A stretch of 5,001 nucleotides of DNA, taken from the NCBI GenBank assembly GCA_025935445.1, contig JAICVG010000129.1, positions 1 through 5,001 on the forward strand, written 5' to 3'. Shown piece after piece: positions 1-5,001 of this stretch. Positions within the stretch are counted from its first letter, which is position 1, and every line of letters starts with the position of its first letter. A program made the position numbers and the translations under genes. Source of the stretch: Nitrososphaera sp. (lineage in GTDB: Archaea > Thermoproteota > Nitrososphaeria > Nitrososphaerales > Nitrososphaeraceae). Below the pieces are notes generated by a model. The model was not told the origin of the DNA. It was given only the letters and a program-made list of their open reading frames with translations, and made no database searches.

Positions 1-496
1 CTTTAGACTTGGCATCATTTGCTCTGTCAATAAGCGCCTGTGCAGAAAAGCCAGAAAATACTACTGAATGAATAGCACCAATCCTTGCACAAGCAAGCAT
101 TGCAATAGGCAGCTCTGGCACCATAGGCAGGTATATTGTGACGCGGTCGCCTTTACTGACTCCAAGGCTCTTTAGGACGTTGGCAAACTTGTTTACCTGA
201 CGATACAATTGAAAATAGGAAAGTGTCCTTGTCTCTCCACTCTCGCTTTCCCATATTATTGCGGCCTTGTTTTTCGTGTCAGTGTTTATGTGTCTGTCAA
301 GACAGTTTACAGATGCATTGAGATTACCCCCTACAAACCACCTTGCAAAGGGAGGGTTCCACTCAAGGACGTGATCCCATTCTTTGAACCATATCAAATT
401 TCTGGCCTGAGCTGCCCAGAACTTGTCCGGCTCTGCTAGCGCTTCTTTTGAGCTTTTCTCAAGTCGCTTACCTATTCTGACACTTATCTTCGTCAT
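1..496 (-). CDS. acs: Acetyl-CoA synthetase (AMP-forming), N-terminal part, truncated by window edge
   Basis: This is the first ~165 residues of an acyl-CoA synthetase that activates acetate (or a similar short acid) to acyl-CoA with ATP, via an acyl-AMP, in the cytoplasm. The translated minus strand from ATG at 496 shows the ACAS_N domain: [16 protein letters not shown], then [20 protein letters not shown] and LDRH, a pattern typical of Acs. It continues into the AMP-binding domain ([60 protein letters not shown]). Acs proteins are usually about 650 residues, so roughly three quarters lies left of position 1, including the AMP-binding core motifs and the regulatory lysine. The ATG at 496 is chosen because it gives the normal N-terminal length and a TATA-like CATATAG lies about 27 nt upstream. 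Exact substrate (acetate, propionate or other) cannot be decided from this part. Confidence 0.93.
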   Translation of the reverse strand, partial: MTKISVRIGKRLEKSSKEALAEPDKFWAAQARNLIWFKEWDHVLEWNPPFARWFVGGNLNASVNCLDRHINTDTKNKAAIIWESESGETRTLSYFQLYRQVNKFANVLKSLGVSKGDRVTIYLPMVPELPIAMLACARIGAIHSVVFSGFSAQALIDRANDAKSK

Positions 497-519
497 GTCA
501 CCACCACCTTCACTATTTT

Positions 520-526
520 CATATAG
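520..526 (-). promoter_or_regulatory. TATA box of the acetyl-CoA synthetase gene
   Basis: Read on the minus strand this is CTATATG, preceded by an A-run. Its centre is about 27 nt from the ATG at 496, the distance expected if transcription starts at or next to the start codon (leaderless mRNA). A GGTGGTGA stretch immediately before the ATG resembles an anti-16S sequence but is too close to act as a normal ribosome binding site. Confidence 0.55.
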
Positions 527-647
527 TTTTGAAGGACTCGACAAACATTATGAGGAACTAAAACTTGTCTTTAAAGTATTTGTTAACCATTTCTGTCAAC
601 ATCAAATGCAGAAGGTATTCAGAAGTTTCTTATTAAAGAGTCAATCG

Positions 648-658
648 ATATATTAAAA
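648..658 (+). promoter_or_regulatory. TATA box of the winged-helix gene
   Basis: The ATATATTAAAA element is centred about 33 nt upstream of the TTG start at 686. Transcription would be expected near 678-682, leaving a leader of only a few bases. No Shine-Dalgarno-like sequence precedes the TTG. Confidence 0.5.
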
Positions 659-685
659 ATCAAGAAAAATCACTTCTATAATAGT

Positions 686-946
686 TTGAAGTATAGAAGC
701 AGAACAGAAATAGTAGCAATGATCCTAGAGGCAGCGAATGGCGGAGCAACTAAGACAAAAATCATGTATAAAGCTTTCCTGAGCTATGCGCAACTAAGAG
801 AATACCTCGCTGTCTTAATCGAAAACGGCCTGCTCGAATACATGGAAGGAACACAGACATACAAAACAACTGCAAAAGGGCTTAACTTCCTGAAGATGCA
901 TAGTGAGATTGGGGAGCTTTTACAGACAAGCGTCAGAGAACGCTAA
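686..946 (+). CDS. Small winged-helix DNA-binding protein
   Basis: This 86-residue protein is essentially a single winged-helix domain of the kind found in many paralogues in thaumarchaeal genomes (Pfam HTH_45-like, from memory). Reading along it: helix 1 with RSRTEIVAMILEAA (4-17), a G-G-A-T-K-T turn (19-24), helix 2 IMYKAFLS (26-33), the likely recognition helix YAQLREYLAVLIENGLL (34-50), a beta wing with EYMEGTQTYKTTAKG (51-65), and a C-terminal helix that may support dimerisation. The family start MKYRSR fits the TTG at 686; the next ATG (719) would remove most of helix 1. It is divergent from acs, so it could regulate that gene or itself, but this is inference from position only. Target and ligand are unknown; there is no extra sensor domain. 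Confidence 0.85.
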   Translation: MKYRSRTEIVAMILEAANGGATKTKIMYKAFLSYAQLREYLAVLIENGLLEYMEGTQTYKTTAKGLNFLKMHSEIGELLQTSVRER

Positions 947-969
947 AGAAGCTAAGCTGCCCATCTAAA

Positions 970-980
970 TTTTTTAAAAA
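970..980. terminator. Bidirectional T-tract between converging genes
   Basis: T6 followed directly by A5 gives a T-run on both strands in the 76-bp gap between the ends of the winged-helix gene and cdvA. Archaeal RNA polymerase terminates at T-rich tracts, so this can serve both genes. For the cdvA transcript it is preceded by a further T5 tract (984-988 complement) and a small hairpin, ACACA (996-1000) with TGTGT (1004-1008), with a three-base loop. Confidence 0.5.
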
Positions 981-1022
981 TGAAAAACTGACCGGACACA
1001 GAGTGTGTGCCTGGCGCTACAA

Positions 1023-1859
1023 TTATTTTGTTATTACTTGGTTGAGCCAGTTTGTCTCTGTCTCAGAGTGCTGCTCCACGCCGTCAGAAGAAACAGGGGC
1101 ATCATTACCCCCTTCCTCTTTCTCCTCTGAGCTTGCTGCGCTCACTTGTACAACAGAAACCACTTCTGCGGGCTGGCTTGGTGCTTGTTCAGTTGGCTTT
1201 TCTTCCTCTTCTTCCTTAGTTGGTGGAGGAGCAGCAGCTGTCGAAGAACTACTAGTTGTAATGATATTTTCTAGCGTCTGAGTTGTCAACTTTTCTTTTA
1301 CATTGTTTATCTCAGCCCTTTCGTTGTTTATGTGCTCTATTAGCTCATCCGTCTGAACCTTGACCTGCTGGTACGTCTCTTCTTTCATTTCGTTACTTCT
1401 GAACTGGAGTTTTGCATCAAACAGGACTGCCTTGATGTTCTTAGCTTCTACGTCAAGTTCTGCCAATCTTGCGTTCAGCTTATCATTTACCTGCTTTCCA
1501 GTTTCATCAAGTTCATGCAGGTTCTTCTCATACTTGATATATACTAGCTCTGCATCTTCCTTCATAGAATCATTCTCAGAGAGAATATCCTGAAGTGCCT
1601 TTATCCTCTTAAGCGTGAGGGACTTTTGTCTCAGCAACCTCTGTGCGTCAAGCCTCCATCTAGGTATAAAGAAGACATATTCTCCCTGGATAACTAGCTG
1701 TTCGTAAGGCAGTTGCTTTAGACCGCCAGAACCACAATCGACGCCGACAGCTTCTATCTCGCCATCGTTTTCTGTTATTATGCCGACTGCTCTCCCGATG
1801 TAAGTGCCATATATGTCCTTAACTTGCTTGCCTACAAATCCGAGCTTTTCTTCGCTCAT
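1023..1859 (-). CDS. cdvA: Cell division protein CdvA (PRC-barrel, coiled coil)
   Basis: CdvA is the archaeal-specific component of the ESCRT-III-like Cdv division machinery: it binds DNA/membrane at mid-cell and recruits CdvB. The 278-residue product shows the expected order. Residues 6-75 form a PRC-barrel-like domain (LGFVGKQVKDIYGTYIGRAV ... PYEQLVIQGEYVFFIPRWRL). Residues 75-200 form a long charged heptad-rich helix, predicted coiled coil. Residues 202-268 are low complexity (Ser/Ala/Pro, then five Glu, then acidic). A short C-terminal hydrophobic motif, NWLNQVITK (270-278), follows. The terminal motif sits where Sulfolobus CdvA has its ESCRT-III-binding peptide; equating the two is inference. 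The ATG at 1859 starts just before the barrel and has a TATA element 26 nt upstream. cdvB and cdvC are not nearby, which agrees with their scattered location in thaumarchaea. Confidence 0.88.
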   Translation of the reverse strand: MSEEKLGFVGKQVKDIYGTYIGRAVGIITENDGEIEAVGVDCGSGGLKQLPYEQLVIQGEYVFFIPRWRLDAQRLLRQKSLTLKRIKALQDILSENDSMKEDAELVYIKYEKNLHELDETGKQVNDKLNARLAELDVEAKNIKAVLFDAKLQFRSNEMKEETYQQVKVQTDELIEHINNERAEINNVKEKLTTQTLENIITTSSSSTAAAPPPTKEEEEEKPTEQAPSQPAEVVSVVQVSAASSEEKEEGGNDAPVSSDGVEQHSETETNWLNQVITK

Positions 1860-1880
1860 GTGAATAGTTGAGCAAAGATT

Positions 1881-1890
1881 GTATAATGAT
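1881..1890 (-). promoter_or_regulatory. TATA box of cdvA
   Basis: The minus strand reads ATCATTATAC, centred about 26 nt upstream of the cdvA ATG. That spacing predicts a leaderless transcript starting at or next to the ATG. No ribosome-binding sequence is visible in between. Confidence 0.55.
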
Positions 1891-1936
1891 AACGGTGTTA
1901 AAACAGTTCGATAAAATAGTGGAATTAATCATGCCA

Positions 1937-1958
1937 TCTAGTCTAGAAGATTTTCTTC
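1937..1958. repeat. Two abutting palindromes in the cdvA/ThyX-like divergent region
   Basis: TCTAG-T-CTAGA (1937-1947) is followed, with a two-base overlap, by GAAGA-TTT-TCTTC (1946-1958). Both are perfect inverted repeats and lie between the divergent TATA elements of cdvA and the ThyX-like gene, upstream of both predicted start sites. If functional they would be DNA-level protein sites rather than RNA hairpins. Short palindromes also arise by chance in AT-rich DNA, so the call is tentative. Confidence 0.35.
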
Positions 1959-1978
1959 ACAAGATTTGGATGTTTAGT

Positions 1979-1990
1979 AAAAAATATTTT
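1979..1990 (+). promoter_or_regulatory. TATA-like element of the ThyX-like gene
   Basis: An A/T block ending in AAAATATTTT lies about 40 nt upstream of the ATG at 2028, implying a transcript start near 2010-2015 and a short leader. If this is the TATA box, the in-frame TTG at 1989 lies inside the promoter and cannot be the translation start. This supports the ATG at 2028. Confidence 0.45.
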
Positions 1991-2027
1991 GGTACTGACC
2001 TCTTATTGTTCATGTGTATCTATCTCC

Positions 2028-3689
2028 ATGTTTGATAGCAATATCTTTTTAGACAGTTTTACCGAAGAGGAAAAGTCGATTCTCAAGACCCACTTCTCTA
2101 ATGTCGACGGGCAAGTATTTGCGATAACCACCCCAAGGCAGGTTGATAGAGGTGCCCTAATGTCCCGCTATTCCCGCACAGACAAGACGATGCGAAGGGT
2201 ATTTCTAGATGAGTTTGCAAAGAATCCAAATAGGGGAGAAGAATTTTATAGACGAGTCCTCCTTGAATATGGGGATGACTCAGTAGCTGAGCTAGGTGAG
2301 GCTCAAGTTGCTGTCGAGGGGATATCAAATATTGCTGCAAAAAAGATTGAGGATCGTAGAGTTGGGCTCTCATATCTAGAAAAATCGTCTCGTTATGTAG
2401 CTTTTAACCAAAAGGTTGGCGGATACTATCGGTATGCCAGAGAAGACAGCATTATGTCGTCGTCTCATGCAGACAGATACATTGAGGCTTGTGACCACTC
2501 ATTTAACACTTATAGTAAGAGCATCCAGCCACTACAAGCCTTCCTGAAGGAAAGAGAGCCAATAGAGCGCTTTAGTTTCTTTGATTCGCTGTCGCAAAAA
2601 GAGGCACCCTTTGGCAACTTGATAGCCGACAAAGACATTGAAGCCGCCAGGCGGATCTACAGTATGACGATAAAAGCAAAGGCACTAGACATACTCCGTG
2701 GTATTTTGCCTGCATCCACTATGACAAACATTGGCATTACAGGCAACGGCAGGGCGTTTGAATACTTGCTGACGCTAATGTATGGATCAAAGCTAAAAGA
2801 GATCAAATCCATTGCAGCCCAGTTATTTAATGAGCTAAACGCAGTCATCCCTTCATTTATCAGGCGTGCAAAGGACAAGTACGGGCAGGCACTGCAAGAA
2901 TATACAGCAAAAACTGGAAATGCAATTGGCGAGTTTGCCAGATTCCACCTATCAGGAATCCCACCTGAAGAAGAGCCTGAACTTGTCAAGCTGATTGACT
3001 ACAAAGACAACTTTGAAGCAGAAGTAAATGTGATATCTGCAATTCTGTATGAGCAGGCTAAGGGTCAGTCGCTTTACAGGATTACAAATTATGTCAAATC
3101 GATGCCAATTGAAGAGCGGAACAAGGTGATTAGGGCATACACAGAATTTCGTACCAGTCGCCGGCATAGACCCGGCAGGGCGTTTGAAATGGTCGATTAT
3201 ACCTTCGAATTGTTCACCAACTTTGGCATATTCCGAGACTTGCATAGGCACAGAATTCTTACGATTGAGCGGCAATTGCTCTCGACTAGGCACGGTTATG
3301 ATCTTCCTCAAGAGCTGGTTGATTCAGGACTCGACAACGACTTTAGAGATTGCATGTACTTATCAAAGCAGGTTTACGAAGAAATAGCTAAGACTATGCC
3401 AGAGGAAGCTCAGTATGTCGTCAACTTTGCCTATCGCTACCCCTATTTTGTCAAGATGAATCTGCGAGAAGCATGTCACATGATAGAGTTGCGTACTGTC
3501 CCCCAAGGTCATCCGGACTACCGGATCGCATGTCAAAAGATATACAGTGAAATCAAGCGTGTACACCCCCAGCTTGCGCAGGGAATCAAGTTCGTCGATA
3601 TGAATACATATCAGCTGGAAAGATTTGATGCAGAAAAAAAAAGCGAGAAAAAGAGGCAGCAAGCTACTAAGACAATACCTGGGTTTTAG
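2028..3689 (+). CDS. Two-domain ThyX-like protein (FAD-dependent thymidylate synthase superfamily)
   Basis: The 553-residue product contains two tandem regions resembling ThyX, the flavin-dependent thymidylate synthase that methylates dUMP with methylene-tetrahydrofolate and NADPH. Canonical ThyX is only about 220-250 residues and acts as a tetramer. In half one, residues 82-123 ([20 protein letters not shown] ... [10 protein letters not shown]) match the ThyX pattern, but the RHR triad reads Arg110-Arg111-Val112 while the following Ser115, Glu118, Ser120, Arg122 and Tyr123 remain. In half two, residues 382-424 carry Arg407-His408-Arg409 but the following signature is altered and longer ([15 protein letters not shown]). 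A basic tail ends the protein. Such long double-domain homologues are, as I recall, annotated as ThyX in many genomes, but true synthase activity is doubtful; a nucleotide- or flavin-binding role is possible. ATG 2028 is preferred over TTG 1989, which lies within the TATA-like element. Confidence 0.75.
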   Translation: MFDSNIFLDSFTEEEKSILKTHFSNVDGQVFAITTPRQVDRGALMSRYSRTDKTMRRVFLDEFAKNPNRGEEFYRRVLLEYGDDSVAELGEAQVAVEGISNIAAKKIEDRRVGLSYLEKSSRYVAFNQKVGGYYRYAREDSIMSSSHADRYIEACDHSFNTYSKSIQPLQAFLKEREPIERFSFFDSLSQKEAPFGNLIADKDIEAARRIYSMTIKAKALDILRGILPASTMTNIGITGNGRAFEYLLTLMYGSKLKEIKSIAAQLFNELNAVIPSFIRRAKDKYGQALQEYTAKTGNAIGEFARFHLSGIPPEEEPELVKLIDYKDNFEAEVNVISAILYEQAKGQSLYRITNYVKSMPIEERNKVIRAYTEFRTSRRHRPGRAFEMVDYTFELFTNFGIFRDLHRHRILTIERQLLSTRHGYDLPQELVDSGLDNDFRDCMYLSKQVYEEIAKTMPEEAQYVVNFAYRYPYFVKMNLREACHMIELRTVPQGHPDYRIACQKIYSEIKRVHPQLAQGIKFVDMNTYQLERFDAEKKSEKKRQQATKTIPGF

Positions 3690-3706
3690 TACCATTATAT
3701 GGCAAT
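3690..3706. promoter_or_regulatory. Operator-like palindrome A
   Basis: TACCATTATATGGCAAT begins directly after the ThyX-like stop codon. It matches palindrome B (3747-3763) at 15 of 17 positions and has the same layout, TACCAT and a near-complementary ATGGCA separated by three bases. It lies just upstream of the promoter of the following gene. No T-run follows, so it is not a terminator. Confidence 0.45.
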
Positions 3707-3727
3707 CAACACCTATATTGACCAAGC

Positions 3728-3736
3728 TTTATATAT
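3728..3736 (+). promoter_or_regulatory. TATA box of the phasin-like gene
   Basis: TTTATATAT is centred about 37 nt upstream of the ATG at 3769. Transcription is expected around 3757-3761, leaving a leader of roughly ten bases. The element is flanked by palindrome A upstream and a half-site plus palindrome B downstream. Confidence 0.6.
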
Positions 3737-3763
3737 TACCATTGGTTACCATTAGATGGTAAT
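3736..3763. promoter_or_regulatory. Half-site plus operator-like palindrome B over the transcription start
   Basis: TTACCATT occurs at 3736-3743 and again at 3746-3753, a 10-bp (one helical turn) repeat. The second copy is the left arm of a perfect inverted repeat, TTACCAT-TAG-ATGGTAA (3746-3762). The block sits between the TATA box and the start codon and covers the predicted transcription start, the position where a bound protein would repress. The binding protein is unknown. Confidence 0.5.
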
Positions 3764-3768
3764 AAAAA

Positions 3769-4263
3769 ATGGTCGAAAAAACTATCCCAACAAAAGACGA
3801 AAGAGCAGTAGACGTATATGACACAATGAGAGACAACCTTATCAGAACAGTAGATGAATTTGCAAAGGCTCAGCCACAGTATTCACAGTCAATTTCTAAC
3901 CTCCAGCTGGACTATATCCAGACAACCAAGAACATGATCCAGACTTCATTTTCCGCTCAGAAGCAGTTAGCAAACACCTTAAACGTCCCGTCAGTGCCAT
4001 ATGGAGAAGTGTTCACAAGGCAATCAAACGAAGTGACAAATAACCTAGTTAGGTCTGTGAGCATAAACAATCAGCTGACGATCAACGCGTTGGATGCAGC
4101 AAGGGAAAACCTAAAGATCTACAACAGAACAGTCGATACACTGAGTGACTTCTACACCAACATGGCAAAAGCGTGGACAACGTTCTATACGCAACAGCAG
4201 CAACAGTTCGCACAACAGCAGCAACAGTTCGCACAACAGCAGCAACAGTTCACAAGGCAGTAA
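3769..4263 (+). CDS. Phasin-like helical protein with C-terminal QQQQQF repeats
   Basis: This 164-residue, largely helical protein has no signal peptide, membrane segment or catalytic motif. Residues 13-70 and 80-140 form two long amphipathic helical stretches joined by a Pro-containing turn (LNVPSVPYGE, 71-80), rich in Gln, Asn and aromatic residues (DYIQTTKNMIQTSFSAQKQL; DALSDFY-like end at 124-129). This resembles phasins, which coat polyhydroxyalkanoate granules. Nitrososphaerales are known to encode PHA synthase subunits, so a granule role is plausible but is inference; no PHA gene is in this window. The C-terminus carries three 7-residue repeats QQQQQFA, QQQQQFA, QQQQQFT (142-162), then RQ. 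The ATG at 3769 follows a TATA box and operator-like sites, suggesting its own regulated promoter. An alternative is an unrelated coiled-coil protein. Confidence 0.6.
   Translation: MVEKTIPTKDERAVDVYDTMRDNLIRTVDEFAKAQPQYSQSISNLQLDYIQTTKNMIQTSFSAQKQLANTLNVPSVPYGEVFTRQSNEVTNNLVRSVSINNQLTINALDAARENLKIYNRTVDTLSDFYTNMAKAWTTFYTQQQQQFAQQQQQFAQQQQQFTRQ
4192..4254 (+). repeat. Three tandem 21-bp in-frame repeats
   Basis: The unit CAACAGCAGCAACAGTTCGC plus a final A occurs at 4192-4212, 4213-4233 and 4234-4254. The first two copies are identical and the third differs at one base (GCA to ACA, Ala to Thr). The unit is exactly seven codons, so gain or loss of copies keeps the reading frame. The near-identity points to recent duplication by slippage. 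Confidence 0.95.
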
Positions 4264-4280
4264 AAAATCTGCCTTTTTTT
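4254..4280 (+). terminator. Hairpin plus T-tract terminator of the phasin-like gene
   Basis: AAGGCAG (4254-4260) pairs perfectly with CTGCCTT (4269-4275) around an eight-base loop that contains the stop codon. The downstream T-run (4274-4280) is followed by a second T-tract at 4289-4294. The left arm of the stem overlaps the last two codons. Confidence 0.65.
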
Positions 4281-4301
4281 CTTCTTCCTTTTTTGGCATA
4301 G

Positions 4302-4310
4302 TTAATAAAT
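4302..4310 (+). promoter_or_regulatory. TATA box of the ferredoxin gene
   Basis: TTAATAAAT is centred about 27 nt upstream of the ATG at 4333, the spacing for a leaderless transcript. It lies just past the preceding terminator, so the ferredoxin gene is probably transcribed independently. Confidence 0.5.
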
Positions 4311-4332
4311 GAGTTAAAAGCCATACTATCTT

Positions 4333-4983
4333 ATGTCTACCACGGTAACCGAGTATGTATGCCAAGACTGTGGAACCCTTTTACGTCACACCAATCCGAC
4401 GACTCTTGAAAGCATGAGGGATGTTCACAATCAATTATGTATTGTTAAAAGACAAAAGACAATGGCTGCACAGGTAGCCGCGCCCAAGCCTGCCGCTGCC
4501 TCGGCTACTACTACGGCCAAAATACACGCGACTGCACCAGCAGCAGCTGCAGCAGCCTCTGCACCAGCAGCAACTGCCCCAGCATCAGCATCAGCAGCAG
4601 GAGGAGGCGGCGGCCCAACCACTATATCACTCACCGGAACAGGAACAAGCTACAGCACGGCGCAAGGCCCAATTGATCCCAAATTCAAAGAAAAAAGGCA
4701 GGTAACTGGCACCTATCAAGGAATCAAAGTATGGGGGCCAATTGACCCGCCAGGACAATTAGGTATATGGGGTCAAGAAGTATGCATAGACTTTGACATT
4801 TGCGTTGCAGACGGAGCATGTATTGAAGCTTGCCCTGTCAATGTCTACGAATGGCTTGAAACACCCGGCCATCCGGCATCTGACAAAAAGGCCTTCATGA
4901 TAAGAGAAAAGGACTGTATATTCTGTATGGCATGTGAAAACGTCTGTCCGCCTCAGGCAGTCAAGATATTCAATAAGGGTTAG
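4333..4983 (+). CDS. Seven-iron ferredoxin (zinc-ferredoxin family) with N-terminal Cys/His motif and Ala-rich linker
   Basis: This is a cytoplasmic electron carrier, 216 residues against about 104 for the Sulfolobus zinc-ferredoxin. Residues 115-216 match that protein along their length ([62 protein letters not shown]). Cys157, Cys163 and Cys205, with Asp160 where a fourth Cys would be, predict a [3Fe-4S] cluster. Cys167, Cys195, Cys198 and Cys201 predict a [4Fe-4S] cluster. The positions equivalent to the zinc ligands (His16, His19, His34, Asp76 in the Sulfolobus numbering I recall) are Tyr128, Ile131, Trp146 and Phe188, so the usual zinc site should be absent. Residues 1-43 carry Cys10-x2-Cys13 ... 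His32-x3-Cys36, a possible separate zinc finger. Residues 44-112 are an Ala/Pro/Gly/Ser/Thr linker. The ATG at 4333 has a well-placed TATA box; an internal ATG at 4462 would drop the finger. Confidence 0.88.
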   Translation: MSTTVTEYVCQDCGTLLRHTNPTTLESMRDVHNQLCIVKRQKTMAAQVAAPKPAAASATTTAKIHATAPAAAAAASAPAATAPASASAAGGGGGPTTISLTGTGTSYSTAQGPIDPKFKEKRQVTGTYQGIKVWGPIDPPGQLGIWGQEVCIDFDICVADGACIEACPVNVYEWLETPGHPASDKKAFMIREKDCIFCMACENVCPPQAVKIFNKG

Positions 4984-5001
4984 GCAGGCTACAGCGAATT
5001 A

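Larger units (their letters stand above)
497..685. other. Divergent intergenic region between acs and the winged-helix gene
   Basis: This 189-bp AT-rich stretch carries the outward-facing promoters of both neighbours. Between the two TATA elements lies an imperfect inverted repeat, TGTTAAC (581-587) and GTCAACA (595-601), with 6 of 7 pairs and a 7-nt spacer. No convincing gene is seen: the plus-strand open frame through here overlaps the acs coding sequence antisense and has no family resemblance. Confidence 0.5.

Noticed and set aside
209..656. Two plus-strand open frames of 76 and 77 codons
   Set aside because: Most of their length is antisense to the clear acs coding sequence, and the Cys/Ser/Phe-rich products have no recognisable features.
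1200..1240. Pyrimidine-rich TCTTCC stretch considered as a regulatory polypyrimidine tract
   Set aside because: On the coding strand it is the run of Glu codons in the acidic tail of CdvA.
1989..2027. TTG start at 1989 giving a 13-residue longer ThyX-like protein
   Set aside because: The added residues are unlike the family N-terminus and the TTG lies inside the probable TATA element; ATG 2028 is better placed.
2098..3725. Several minus-strand frames and one plus-strand frame of 67-120 codons
   Set aside because: They lie inside the ThyX-like coding sequence in other frames and their products show no family resemblance or promoters.
4192..4254. Tandem repeat considered as a CRISPR or intergenic satellite
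   Set aside because: The units abut without spacers, are in frame and are translated as QQQQQF[A/T] at the end of a gene.
4431..4634. Minus-strand Ala/Gly-rich frame opposite the ferredoxin linker
   Set aside because: It is the antisense reflection of the GC-rich GCA/GCC repeats that encode the Ala-rich linker.
1..5001. C/D box guide RNA, tRNA or other structured RNA genes
   Set aside because: Scanning by eye showed no RTGATGA/CTGA box pairs or tRNA-like arms in the intergenic regions; a covariance-model search would be needed to exclude weak cases.

Overview
The window looks like chromosome of an ammonia-oxidising archaeon (Thaumarchaeota/Nitrososphaerota, most likely Nitrososphaerales). 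The reasons are a CdvA-type division protein with a PRC-barrel N-terminus, a short winged-helix protein of a type common in these genomes, a seven-iron archaeal ferredoxin related to the Sulfolobus zinc-ferredoxin, and AT-rich TATA boxes about 26 nt upstream of several start codons, as expected for leaderless archaeal transcripts. The genus assignment is inference.

Layout. Positions 1-496 (minus) hold the N-terminal quarter of an AMP-forming acetyl-CoA synthetase that runs off the left edge. A 189-bp divergent intergenic region separates it from a winged-helix protein (686-946, plus, TTG start). That gene converges on cdvA (1023-1859, minus), with a T-tract of both polarities between them. 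A second divergent region (1860-2027) separates cdvA from a large double-domain ThyX-like protein (2028-3689, plus). A 79-bp gap with a striking palindrome pair leads to a phasin-like helical protein ending in three QQQQQF[A/T] repeats (3769-4263, plus). After a hairpin/T-tract terminator comes a ferredoxin with an N-terminal Cys/His motif and an Ala-rich linker (4333-4983, plus).

The genes do not form one pathway. They are mostly single transcription units with their own promoters, covering acetate activation, regulation, cell division, nucleotide/flavin-related metabolism, possible polymer-granule coating and electron transfer. No mobile element, CRISPR array, tRNA or rRNA is visible.

The points most worth attention are: (1) the ferredoxin, in which all four zinc ligands known from the Sulfolobus protein appear replaced while a new CxxC...HxxxC motif sits at the N-terminus; (2) two near-identical 17-bp palindromes plus a half-site around the phasin-like gene's promoter; and (3) the ThyX-like protein, in which the family signature is split between two degenerate halves.
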